A stretch of DNA of 64,000 nt from Rhynchopus euleeides (Eukaryota > Euglenozoa > Diplonemea > Diplonemida > Diplonemidae): NCBI GenBank assembly GCA_963210315.1, contig OY723302.1, positions 496,001 to 560,000 on the forward strand, given 5' to 3'. The number at the start of each line of letters is the position of its first letter. Within the stretch, counting starts at the first letter, position 1. The notes beneath the pieces are model-generated. The model had not been told where the DNA came from. It saw only the letters and a program-made list of their open reading frames with translations, and searched no databases. A program made the translations under genes and the position numbers. This document shows, in pieces, positions 55,521 to 64,000 of the stretch.

Positions 55521-56226
55521 GAATCATACCTTGGCCGGCTATCGCAGACAGGGGGCACACACACGTCGACTCGGCTATAGTTCTCCTGGTGGTGTGTGTG
55601 CGCAACGACAAGAATGGCAAAGGCAATGGGTAGTGGGGGTGTTGATGGGAAGGGGGAAGGGGGACTTCCGGTTCAGCTTTTCCTCACTTGCAACGCGAAG
55701 GGGTTAAGAGATCCCGCGACAACCGCCAATTCAGGCTGTTGAGGCGAGGTCCGGGGGATGGAGGGTGGGACAATAAAAGAAAGCGGACAAGACGAAGAGT
55801 GTTGGCCGCGGGGAGATTACCCTGATGAAGGGGGTGTTGTGTGGTGTGGTGTTAAAGTTATATACAAAGTGTCCCGGGAAGGTGCATGGGCACAACATGG
55901 GGGGAGAGAGAGGGGAAAGGCAACAGGATTGGGGTTGTGGGGTGTCAGGGGTGATGAGGGGGATGGGGGTGTCTGCTGCCAATGGCCTTGGGTCATATTC
56001 CCTCAGTAAACTGTGAGAATCATACCTTGGCCGGCTATCGCAGACAGGGGGCACACACACGTCGACTCGGCTATAGTTCTCCTGGTGGTGTGTGTGCGCA
56101 ACGACAAGAATGGCAAAGGCAATGGGTAGTGGGGGTGTTGATGGGAAGGGGGAAGGGGGACTTCCGGTTCAGCTTTTCCTCACTTGCAACGCGAAGGGGT
56201 TAAGAGATCCCGCGACAACCGCCAAT

Positions 56227-57936
56227 TCAGGCTGTTGAGGCGAGGTCTCCGCCTGCCCCACCGCGAGTGAAGAAGCGCCGCACCGCAAGTGAAACCTGGT
56301 CCCGGGTTTCGGGAGAAGAAATGCAAGAGGGGGGGATACGGGAAGGGAGATCTGCCGGATTGGCAGAGGTGTGGACGTATCCAACGGAAAAAGACAAAAC
56401 CTGGAGGGCTGTGAGGTATTCTACCGCCTCCAGGACGGACTTGTTAATAAGATGGCAGACGGCACACAGCCGCTTGCGCACAACAGCTGCCACGGTCGTA
56501 TTGTCGACCCAGATCTCTACAGCCCCCCCGCACACAGACCGGGGAAGGGCTCGCACTGTTTTGTTGAGGGCCATCGCCTCGAGAATGTTAATGTGCAGCT
56601 GGGACTCGGCTGCGGTCCACGAGTCACCAATGACCTGCATTTCTTGTGTAAAGGAATCTATTAAGACGCCACCCCAGCCCTTGAGGGAGGCGTCAACAAA
56701 GCAAGTAAAAGACGGGGGTGTGGACTGAATAACTCTTCTGTGGGGGGGAACACGCGCAACCCCCACACACACACACCACTGCCGCAACTCCCGGCAGACC
56801 GATGGGGGGATCCGCACAGGGTCAGGCGGCCGAAGGACCGCCCGGTTCAAAAAATTAGTCACCCGGCGGAGGAACTTGATCCCAAACCAGAACCTCCCCG
56901 GGGACACTCCCGAAATGGCGCTGGCGTGGAGCAACCTTCCACCCAGCGACTCCAGCTCACCAGCCGTCACCCTCTGCCAGTCCACGCTGTCCAGCTTCGC
57001 CATCAGCCTGTCCGACGGAGACACGGTCTGGGCAGCATGGTCGAATGCCACCCCGAGAAACTCGTAGACCGTCGCCGTGTCCACCGAGTCAGACGGCTTC
57101 CATGTCGCAGCGCACGCCGCAGCCACCTTGTCCATCTGCCGCGTCGCCATTTCGACACTGGTGCGGGGGCCGGTCAGACGCACGTTGTCGATCCAGACGT
57201 CGACCCCCACCTCAGGCGCAGTGCAGAACTCCTGGCGGACGTAGTCCCGGTGCCCACCCACAACAGCAGCCAAAGTGTGCATCAGCTCGGGCGCACAACA
57301 GTGGCCCATGGGCAACCTCAGCAGCTCATACCAGTCCCCCGACTCGTCAGCGAAGCGGAAGAACCTCCGTGCAGGCGCAGGGATGGGGATCTGATAAAAC
57401 CCGCACTTGAAATCCCGCGCCGACCCACACTCCGCAAACACCGCGTCGAGGTACCCCGAGATGTGCCCCAGGGGGACGTGTGCCGCGTAGGACTCCTCCA
57501 AGTTGTCGTTTGCCTGCTTGGTCCAGAGGATGAACCTCTGCCGCAACCCCGACGGCTTCTCCTCCATCACAGTGAAGGGCACGCACAGGGAGGGGCCCGG
57601 ACCCGACGCAGGCCCAGCCACTCCGTTCTCCACCAGCAGCTCCGCATGCTTCTGTTGTAGATGCGAGGGGCGGGAGCGCCCCTCAGAGGGAGAAGGAGTA
57701 AAAGTGCCCGGCGGGGGCGCATCAGGGAACGTCAGCCGCCACACCTCGTCGAACCTGCGCCTCACAGTGGCGGTCATCCTCGCCCGCAGCGCCTCGACGT
57801 CCATCTCCGCCACAGAAGACACATGCAGGGGCGCACGGCGCTCCTCCTCCGTCGCCGGCAGCCTCGACTGGTGCGCACGCCGCGTCATCGAGTGCAGCCC
57901 CCGCTGCTTGCGGCAAAAGGACTCAGGGTCGGCCAT
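56227..57936 (-). CDS. E5 ORF3, reverse transcriptase - RNase H
   Basis: Same sequence as E3 ORF3, including WIDN and the start overlapping the ORF2 stop. Confidence 0.9.
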   Translation of the reverse strand: MADPESFCRKQRGLHSMTRRAHQSRLPATEEERRAPLHVSSVAEMDVEALRARMTATVRRRFDEVWRLTFPDAPPPGTFTPSPSEGRSRPSHLQQKHAELLVENGVAGPASGPGPSLCVPFTVMEEKPSGLRQRFILWTKQANDNLEESYAAHVPLGHISGYLDAVFAECGSARDFKCGFYQIPIPAPARRFFRFADESGDWYELLRLPMGHCCAPELMHTLAAVVGGHRDYVRQEFCTAPEVGVDVWIDNVRLTGPRTSVEMATRQMDKVAAACAATWKPSDSVDTATVYEFLGVAFDHAAQTVSPSDRLMAKLDSVDWQRVTAGELESLGGRLLHASAISGVSPGRFWFGIKFLRRVTNFLNRAVLRPPDPVRIPPSVCRELRQWCVCVGVARVPPHRRVIQSTPPSFTCFVDASLKGWGGVLIDSFTQEMQVIGDSWTAAESQLHINILEAMALNKTVRALPRSVCGGAVEIWVDNTTVAAVVRKRLCAVCHLINKSVLEAVEYLTALQVLSFSVGYVHTSANPADLPSRIPPSCISSPETRDQVSLAVRRFFTRGGAGGDLASTA

Positions 57937-58865
57937 CACAGATGCCGTGTCACCTCCTGCGTCCGCAGCGCCCTCGCCATCTCCGTGGGGCACCCCCCGT
58001 AGCGGATGGTGGTGCTGGAGAGGCCGCTCTCGCCGTGGTGCTTCGCGAGGCGGCCCACCAGCATCTCCGACAGATCCGCTCCCGACCCGATGAGCCCGAA
58101 GAGGAAGGTGAGTGCCCCGCGCTTCACGCTGTGGCCCGAGTAGTCCTCCATCTCCGGTGTAGCCCGCCACATCGCCGTCACATCTGCCGTCGAAACCGCC
58201 GTCAGCCGCTCGAAGGGGCGCAGGCGCGTCACCAGCTCCGCGATGAGGGGGGTCAGGTCCCCGCATATCACCGTCCACTTGGAGGGGGTGAACGGGTTGG
58301 CCCGGCGGCCCTTCGGGGAGGTGTGCCAGTCTATTATCACCTCCCCGGGCTGCACTGCGATGTACTGCTCCGAGGAGAGGGAGCACACCTCCCCCCACCG
58401 GCTGGCGGTCTTCCACGCCGTCAGCGCCGCCAGCTGGAGGTGCGGCTGCTGCTGCAACGCCCACGCCACGAGCACCCCCTTCGGCATCGGCGTCGCCTGC
58501 CGCTGCGGAATGGCCCCGCCGGCCGCCCGCAGCGCGCTTGCCAGGCTGAGGAGGGGCTGCTGGCCGAAGCCGAGGTGCCGCATTGTCCCGGAGAGCGCCT
58601 TTGCGTAGGCCAGCATCCCCTGAGGCGACACCCCTGTCGCCAGCACGAACAGCATGGCGGTGTCGGCGTCGACCTCGAGGCCGTGCTCGTTGGCCCATCG
58701 CACCAGCCTTGCCCACAGGAGCTGCCTCTGCGACGAAGTGCTTCTTGCCCACATCCCCGCCACCACGGCCTGCAGGCGCTCCACGGCCTCCCCGGGGGCG
58801 ACCTCCACCTCTCCCGTGCGACGCGCCGCCACGCCCCCGACCCGAGCGGCCACGTGCCGCATCAT
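57936..58865 (-). CDS. E5 ORF2, tyrosine recombinase
   Basis: Same sequence as E3 ORF2; catalytic R, H, R, H, Y are present. Confidence 0.9.
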   Translation of the reverse strand: MMRHVAARVGGVAARRTGEVEVAPGEAVERLQAVVAGMWARSTSSQRQLLWARLVRWANEHGLEVDADTAMLFVLATGVSPQGMLAYAKALSGTMRHLGFGQQPLLSLASALRAAGGAIPQRQATPMPKGVLVAWALQQQPHLQLAALTAWKTASRWGEVCSLSSEQYIAVQPGEVIIDWHTSPKGRRANPFTPSKWTVICGDLTPLIAELVTRLRPFERLTAVSTADVTAMWRATPEMEDYSGHSVKRGALTFLFGLIGSGADLSEMLVGRLAKHHGESGLSSTTIRYGGCPTEMARALRTQEVTRHL

Positions 58866-59137
58866 CGCCCTCCCGAAGAGCGATGGTCTCCCGCTGGCGG
58901 CGCCGGATGCGCCTGAGGGCATTGCGGGCCCTGGCTGAGCGGGGTGGGGTCGAAGGGAAGTGGCGGGTGGAGGAGAAGTTGCTGAGGTGTTGTTGTTGTT
59001 GATGTTGTTGGTTGTTTTGTTGGTGACGTTGTTGATGATGTTGTGGGCGGGTGCAGGGGGGTGTGTTGGGCGGCGAGGGGCGGGGTGATGTAGAAGCGTG
59101 AGGGGGGGGGGTGGGTCTGAAGCCGGAAGGTGGGCAG

Positions 59138-60298
59138 TCACGCGCGCCCGCCCCCGGCCCTGCCGTTTCCCGGCGCCCTCGCCGGTGCCTTCGCCGCGAT
59201 GCGCTGCTGGGGGGCCCGAGCAGCGGCGCGGGGGCGCGTGTGTTGTTGTTGTGTGTGGGGGGCGGCGGCCCCCGGCCCCACAGCCGCAGCCGCCCGCATC
59301 ACCGGGTGGGAAGTGGGGTCCTCCTTCGCAAGGTGCCGCTCGATGGCGGCGCGCGGCACCCTGTCGCGCACGAACGCGACCTGCAGCAGCACCTGTCGCA
59401 GCAGGTGATTCCCCAGCTCCCGCTGGGGAGTGCGCCCCCAGCCAGACACGTACGCCGTGGCAAGAATCCACAGGCGCAACGCTGCGAACGCCTCATCCAG
59501 GATGCGGCCTCCAGGGAGGTGCGACGACCCCGACACCCAGCGGGTCTCCAGCTGTAGCACCAGATACGGTGCGTCGGACTCGATCAGCGAATCCCACTCC
59601 AGGACGTCGGCTGCGTCCGCGGGGTGTCGCTCCGACCCGGGGTACGGCATCCCGGCAGACATGGCCATGGGGGACGGCGGTGCTGGCGGAGACGGTGGCG
59701 GGTGAGCCCACTGCTGCTGCTGACGTTGCACATGGTCCTGGTGCTGCCGCAGGCGAGCATCCAGCTCCAGCCGGAAGGACCTCGTCTGCTCCTCCGCACG
59801 CTCGCGGAACTCCTGCGCCTGCTGCTCCAGCGAGCGTTGCATCGCTTCCTGCGACGCCGTCACCGCGCGGGTGGCGCACTCCGTCTGGTGGACAGACATC
59901 TCCACCAGACGGGAGTACTGCCACCCGTCCGCCGGCATCCTGTACAGGACGTCGGGCCCGCGGTGCTGCTCCGTGTCGGACACGTAATTGTACGCCTCGG
60001 ACAAGCGCACTTCGTACCCCGCAGCGTTCCCCTCCTCGTCATGCGCCTGCGACAGGCGACCAGCGAACCGCCGAAACGGCTGGCTCCCGTCGACGGGTGC
60101 ACAAGAGTACACCACGCAGGCGTCGACGAGAGCCGCCGCCTGGTCCCCGAGCATGCGGGCGGTCATGATCTCAGGGGCGGGAAGCCCCTGTCCTGCCGTC
60201 GCAGCCGGCGACGTCGCCCGCACCCTCGCCGTACCGACCGCTGATGGGGTGTACCCGTCGAGGTTGATGCAGTCCGGCGAGGGAGGTGGGAGAGACAT
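59138..60298 (-). CDS. E5 ORF1, divergent gag-like protein
   Basis: Same sequence as E3 ORF1 (386 residues); the E3 subtype of gag. Confidence 0.75.
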   Translation of the reverse strand: MSLPPPSPDCINLDGYTPSAVGTARVRATSPAATAGQGLPAPEIMTARMLGDQAAALVDACVVYSCAPVDGSQPFRRFAGRLSQAHDEEGNAAGYEVRLSEAYNYVSDTEQHRGPDVLYRMPADGWQYSRLVEMSVHQTECATRAVTASQEAMQRSLEQQAQEFRERAEEQTRSFRLELDARLRQHQDHVQRQQQQWAHPPPSPPAPPSPMAMSAGMPYPGSERHPADAADVLEWDSLIESDAPYLVLQLETRWVSGSSHLPGGRILDEAFAALRLWILATAYVSGWGRTPQRELGNHLLRQVLLQVAFVRDRVPRAAIERHLAKEDPTSHPVMRAAAAVGPGAAAPHTQQQHTRPRAAARAPQQRIAAKAPARAPGNGRAGGGRA

Positions 60299-60568
60299 GG
60301 TGTCGGGGTGGTGAGAGTGTAACAATAAAAGAAAGCGGACAAGACGAAGAGTGTTGGCCGCGGGGAGATTACCCTGATGAAGGGGGTGTTGTGTGGTGTG
60401 GTGTTAAAGTTATATACAAAGTGTCCCGGGAAGGTGCATGGGCACAACATGGGGGGAGAGAGAGGGGAAAGGCAACAGGATTGGGGTTGTGGGGTGTCAG
60501 GGGTGATGAGGGGGATGGGGGTGTCTGCTGCCAATGGCCTTGGGTCATATTCCCTCAGTAAACTGTGA

Positions 60569-61520
60569 TGCACCTGACCAGGACGGCTCTCCGACATATG
60601 AAGTGACATTGTCGGAGGCCTACAACTATGTGGCCGGAGTCGAAGTGCACGACGGTCCGGATGTGACCTACCCCTTCCCCGCTCCGGATTGGGTCTACAT
60701 CCGACTCGTCGAGACCTCGGTGCACCAGACCGAGATGGCGGCGACGACCATCGAGGACATGCGGGTGCAGTCAGAACGGGAGGTGGCAGCGGTGCGCGAG
60801 GCTTTGAACGAAGTGCAGGCACAGGCAGCAGCGCAGCAGCGGCGCTTCGACGAGGCTTCGGCAGAACAAACACGTCAGTTCCAGGAGGAATTCGACCGGC
60901 GTGTCGCGACCATGCAGCAGCAGGCTGCATCGATGGTGGCGTCGCAGCCCCCTCCCCCTCCTCAGCAGATGGGTGCTCCCCCGGTGACACCGCCCCCGAT
61001 GTACCCGCAGATGGCGGCGCCGATGACGAGCGCGGCGGTGCACCCGGCGGATGTGGCGGACGTCGCGGAGTGGGATGCGGCCATCGAGACCGACGCGCAG
61101 TACCTGGTACTGCAGCTCGAGTCTCGCTGGGTGTCGGGTTCGCTGCATCTCCCCGGGGGGCGCATTCTGGGGGAGGCCTTCGAGGCATTGCGCCTCTGGA
61201 TCTTGGCGACGGCGTGCGTCGCAGGCTGGGGGCGCACCCCCCAGAGGGAGCTGGGGAACCACCTGCTGCGACAGGTGCTGCTCCAGATTGCCTTCGTGCG
61301 AGACAGGGTGCCGCGAGCTGCGATCGAGCGCCACCTCGCCAGGGAGGACGCCACGGCCCACCCTGTGATGCGAGCGGCTGCGGCAGTGGGCCCGGGGGCC
61401 GCCCCCCAGACACAACACACACGCCCCCGCACCGCCGCCAGAGCCCCCCAGCAGCGCATCGTGGCGAAGGCACCGGCGAGGGCGCCGGGAAACGGCAGGG
61501 CCGGGGGCGGGCGCGCGTGA
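60569..61520 (+). pseudogene. E4 ORF1, 3' fragment
   Basis: Copy of 44289-45240, resuming after E5 at the same base. Confidence 0.9.
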
Positions 61521-61784
61521 CTGCCCACCTCCCGGCTCCAGGCCCGCCCCCCCCTCGCGCTTCTACAACACCCCGCCCCTCGCCGCCCATCCAACCCCCC
61601 CCACATCCACAACATCAACAACATCAACAGCATCAACAACAACGACAACAACAACAACAACACCTCAACAACATCTCCTCCACCCGACACATCCCTTCGA
61701 CCCCACCCCGCTCAGCCAGGGCCCGCAACGCCCTTAGGCGCATCCGGCGCCGCCAGCGGGAGAACACCGCTGTTTGCGAGGGCG

Positions 61785-62714
61785 ATGATGCGGCACGTGG
61801 CCGCTCGGGTCGGGGGTGTGGCGGTGCGCGTCACGGGAGAGGTGGAGGTCGGCCCCGGGGAGGCCGTGGAGCGCCTGCAGGCCGTGGTGGCGGGTATGTG
61901 GGCGCGAAGCACTTCGTCACAGAGGCAGCTGCTGTGGGCAAGGCTGGTGCGGTGGGCCAACGAGCACGGCCTAGAAGTCGACGCCGACACCGCCATGCTG
62001 TTCGTGCTGGCGACAGGGGTGTCGCCGCAGGGGATGCTGGCCTACGCAAAGGCGCTCTCCGGGACGATGCGCCACCTCGGCCTCGCCCAGCAGCCCCTCC
62101 TCAGCCTGGCAAGCGCGCTGCGTGCGGCCGGGGGGGCCATTCCGCAGCAGCAGGCGACGCCGATGCCGAAGGAGGTACTCGTGGCGTGGGCGCTGTGTCA
62201 ACAGCCGCATCTCCGACTGGCGGCGCTGACGGCGTGGAAGACCGCGGCCCGGTGGGGGGAGGTGTGCACCCTCTCGTCGGAGCAGTTCATCGCGGTGCAG
62301 CCCACGGAGGTGATAATAGACTGGCACACCTCCCCGAAGGGCCGTCGGGCCAACCCGTTCACAGCCTCAAAGTGGACGGTGATATGCGGGGACCTGACCC
62401 CCTCCATCGCGGAGCTGGTGACGCGCCTGCGCCCCTTCGAGCGGCTGACGGCGGTTTCGACGGCAGATGTGACGGCGATGTGGCGGGCAACACCGGGGAT
62501 GGAGGCCTACTCGGGCCACAGCGTGAAGCGCGGGGCGCTCACCTTCCTCTTCGGGCTCATCGCGTCGGGAGCGGATCTGTCGGAGATGCTGGTGGGCCGC
62601 CTCGCGAAGCATCACGGCGAGAGCGGCCTCTCCAGCACCACCATCCGCTACGGGGGATGCCCCACGGAGATGGCGAGGGCGCTGCGGACGCAGGAGGTGA
62701 CACGGCATCTGTGA
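61785..62714 (+). CDS. E4 ORF2, tyrosine recombinase
   Basis: Same sequence as E2 ORF2; intact. Confidence 0.93.
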   Translation: MMRHVAARVGGVAVRVTGEVEVGPGEAVERLQAVVAGMWARSTSSQRQLLWARLVRWANEHGLEVDADTAMLFVLATGVSPQGMLAYAKALSGTMRHLGLAQQPLLSLASALRAAGGAIPQQQATPMPKEVLVAWALCQQPHLRLAALTAWKTAARWGEVCTLSSEQFIAVQPTEVIIDWHTSPKGRRANPFTASKWTVICGDLTPSIAELVTRLRPFERLTAVSTADVTAMWRATPGMEAYSGHSVKRGALTFLFGLIASGADLSEMLVGRLAKHHGESGLSSTTIRYGGCPTEMARALRTQEVTRHL

Positions 62715-64000
62715 TGGCCGACCCTGAGTCCTTTTGCCGCAAGCAGCGGGGGCTGCACTCGGTGACGCGGCGTGCGCACCAGTCGAGGCTGCCGGCGACG
62801 GAGGAGGAGCGCCGTGCGCCCCTGCATGTGTCTTCTGTGGCGGAGATGGACGTCGAGGCGCTGCGGGCGAGGATGACCGCCACTGTGAGGCGCAGGTTCG
62901 ACGAGGTGTGGCGGCTGACGTTCCCCGATGCACCCCCGCCGGGCACTTCTACACCTTCTCCCTCTGAGGGGCGCTCCCGCCCCTCGCATCTACAACACAA
63001 GCATGCGGAGCTGCTGGTGGAGAACGGAGTGGCTGGGCCTGCGTCGGGTCCGGGCCCCTCCCTGTGCGTGCCCTTTACTGTGATGGAGGAGAAGCCGTCC
63101 GGGTTGCGGCAGAGGTTCATCCTCTGGACCAAGCAGGCAAACGACAACTTGGAGGAGTCCTACGCGGCACACGTCCCCCTGGGGCACATCTCGGGGTACC
63201 TCGACGCGGTGTTTGCGGAGTGTGGGTCGGCGCGGGATTTCAAGTGCGGGTTTTATCAGATCCCCATCCCTGCGCCTGCACGGAGGTTCTTTCGCTTCGC
63301 TGACGAGTCGGGGGACTGGTATGAGCTGCTGAGGTTGCCCATGGGCCACTGTTGTGCGCCCGAGCTGATGCACACTTTGGCTGCTGTTGTGGGTGGGCAC
63401 CGGGACTACGTCCGCCAGGAGTTCTGCACTGCGCCTGAGGTGGGGGTCGACGTCTGGATCGACAACGTGCGTCTGACCGGCCCCCGCACCAGTGTCGAAG
63501 AGGCGACGCGGCAGATGGACAAGGTGGCTGCGGCGTGCGCTGCGACATGGAAGCCGTCTGACTCGGTGGACACGGCGACGGTCTACGAGTTTCTCGGGGT
63601 GGCATTCGACCACGCTGCCCAGACCGTGTCTCCGTCGGACAGGCTGATGGCGAAGCTGGACAGCGTGGACTGGCAGAGGGTGACGGCTGGTGAGCTGGAG
63701 TCGCTGGGTGGAAGGTTGCTCCACGCCAGCGCCATTTCGGGAGTGTCCCCGGGGAGGTTCTGGTTTGGGATCAAGTTCCTCCGCCGGGTGACTAATTTTT
63801 TGAACCGGGCGGTCCTTCGGCCGCCTGACCCTGTGCGGATCCCCCCATCGGTCTGCCGGGAGTTGCGGCAGTGGTGTGTGTGTGTGGGGGTTGCGCGTGT
63901 TCCCCCCCACAGGAGAGTTATTCAGTCCACACCCCCGTCTTTTACTTGCTTTGTTGACGCCTCCCTCAAGGGTTGGGGTGGCGTCTTAATAGATTCCTTT
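62714..64000 (+). CDS. E4 ORF3, reverse transcriptase - RNase H, cut by the window end
   Basis: Contains the RT motifs through WIDN and the first RNase H Asp region (FVDASLKGWGGVLIDSF); the rest lies beyond the window. By comparison with E2 the stop would fall 423 bases further on. Confidence 0.92.
   Translation, partial: MADPESFCRKQRGLHSVTRRAHQSRLPATEEERRAPLHVSSVAEMDVEALRARMTATVRRRFDEVWRLTFPDAPPPGTSTPSPSEGRSRPSHLQHKHAELLVENGVAGPASGPGPSLCVPFTVMEEKPSGLRQRFILWTKQANDNLEESYAAHVPLGHISGYLDAVFAECGSARDFKCGFYQIPIPAPARRFFRFADESGDWYELLRLPMGHCCAPELMHTLAAVVGGHRDYVRQEFCTAPEVGVDVWIDNVRLTGPRTSVEEATRQMDKVAAACAATWKPSDSVDTATVYEFLGVAFDHAAQTVSPSDRLMAKLDSVDWQRVTAGELESLGGRLLHASAISGVSPGRFWFGIKFLRRVTNFLNRAVLRPPDPVRIPPSVCRELRQWCVCVGVARVPPHRRVIQSTPPSFTCFVDASLKGWGGVLIDSF

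Larger units (their letters stand above)
55521..60568 (-). mobile_element. E5: nested YR retrotransposon, tandem copy of E3
   Basis: B2 55521-55752, A2 55770-56016, B1 56017-56248, ORF3-ORF2-ORF1 on the minus strand, A1 60322-60568. All parts lie at E3 + 16,280. Confidence 0.93.
48854..64000. repeat. Tandem unit 2 (continues past the window end)
   Basis: Same order as unit 1: foldback-related segment, 31-bp satellite, cyclase remnant, protease, E4 with nested E5. Apart from the longer satellite I see no differences from unit 1 in the coding parts compared, so duplication is very recent or homogenised. Confidence 0.95.
54956..64000 (+). mobile_element. E4: YR retrotransposon interrupted by E5, runs off the window
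   Basis: A1 54956-55204; ORF1 pieces 55276-55520 and 60569-61520 around E5; ORF2 61785-62714; ORF3 from 62714 to the window end. It matches E2 at +16,280 throughout the part seen, so E4/E5 is the tandem copy of E2/E3 rather than an independent insertion. Confidence 0.93.

Overview
The window is nuclear DNA of a microbial eukaryote. It is GC-rich with many homopolymer G/C tracts. Coding regions appear intron-poor, and no bacterial-type promoters or ribosome binding sites are seen. The 5' leaders are pyrimidine-rich. The content is dominated by eukaryotic mobile DNA: a hAT transposase and tyrosine-recombinase (YR) retrotransposons. There is also a ubiquitin-specific protease and a fragment of a class III nucleotide cyclase. 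The order gag - YR - RT/RNase H in the retrotransposons is the order known from kinetoplastid VIPER/TATE elements (other DIRS/Ngaro elements place RT before YR). That hints at a euglenozoan-like protist, but TATA-like boxes and a hAT element are also present, so I do not assign a taxon.

1-6.9 kb: a non-autonomous inverted-repeat element (144-1469), a small hypothetical gene (2073-2741, minus) and a 692-residue protein with three calponin-homology-like modules (3840-5918, minus), then two long hairpins. 6.9-10.6 kb: a two-gene cassette of unrecognised proteins (minus strand) bounded by 28-bp inverted repeats and 26-bp direct repeats; it looks like a mobile element of unknown class. 10.6-15.4 kb: gene-poor mosaic of foldback DNA, GC-rich hairpin repeats and minisatellites. 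15.5-18.3 kb: a hAT transposase split by a frame change at a T8 run. 19.2-20.4 kb: a direct repeat whose two copies each contain a strongly structured RNA candidate. 21-24.7 kb: a 470-bp inverted repeat around a gene fragment, then three tandem 913-bp units, then a zinc-finger gene fragment. 26.6-28.4 kb: an element with perfect 31-bp terminal inverted repeats and TA flanks carrying a zinc-knuckle ORF. 29.1-29.5 kb: a 40-bp perfect inverted repeat around 51-bp tandem repeats.

29.6-64 kb is the most striking part. It is a tandem array in which a YR retrotransposon, a 31-bp satellite, a cyclase remnant and a ubiquitin-specific protease gene recur in the same order. Element E1 (29614-34743) is intact and has split direct repeats in the Ngaro/VIPER layout A1-ORFs-B1-A2-B2. 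E2 (38676-48853) and E4 (54956 to beyond the window end) have the same structure, but each is interrupted at the identical base of ORF1 by an inverted second element (E3 39241-44288; E5 55521-60568), with no target duplication. E2 and E4 start exactly where the protease reading frame is cut, so the protease reads into the element. Corresponding points of the two protease-containing units are 16,280 bp apart. Measured instead from element end to element end the first unit is 14,110 bp; the difference of 2,170 bp is exactly 70 satellite monomers (two blocks of 35). The simplest reading is recent unequal recombination between retrotransposon copies that amplified the protease-satellite segment, with later or parallel satellite expansion.

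All protein names come from motifs read by eye; no database comparison was possible.
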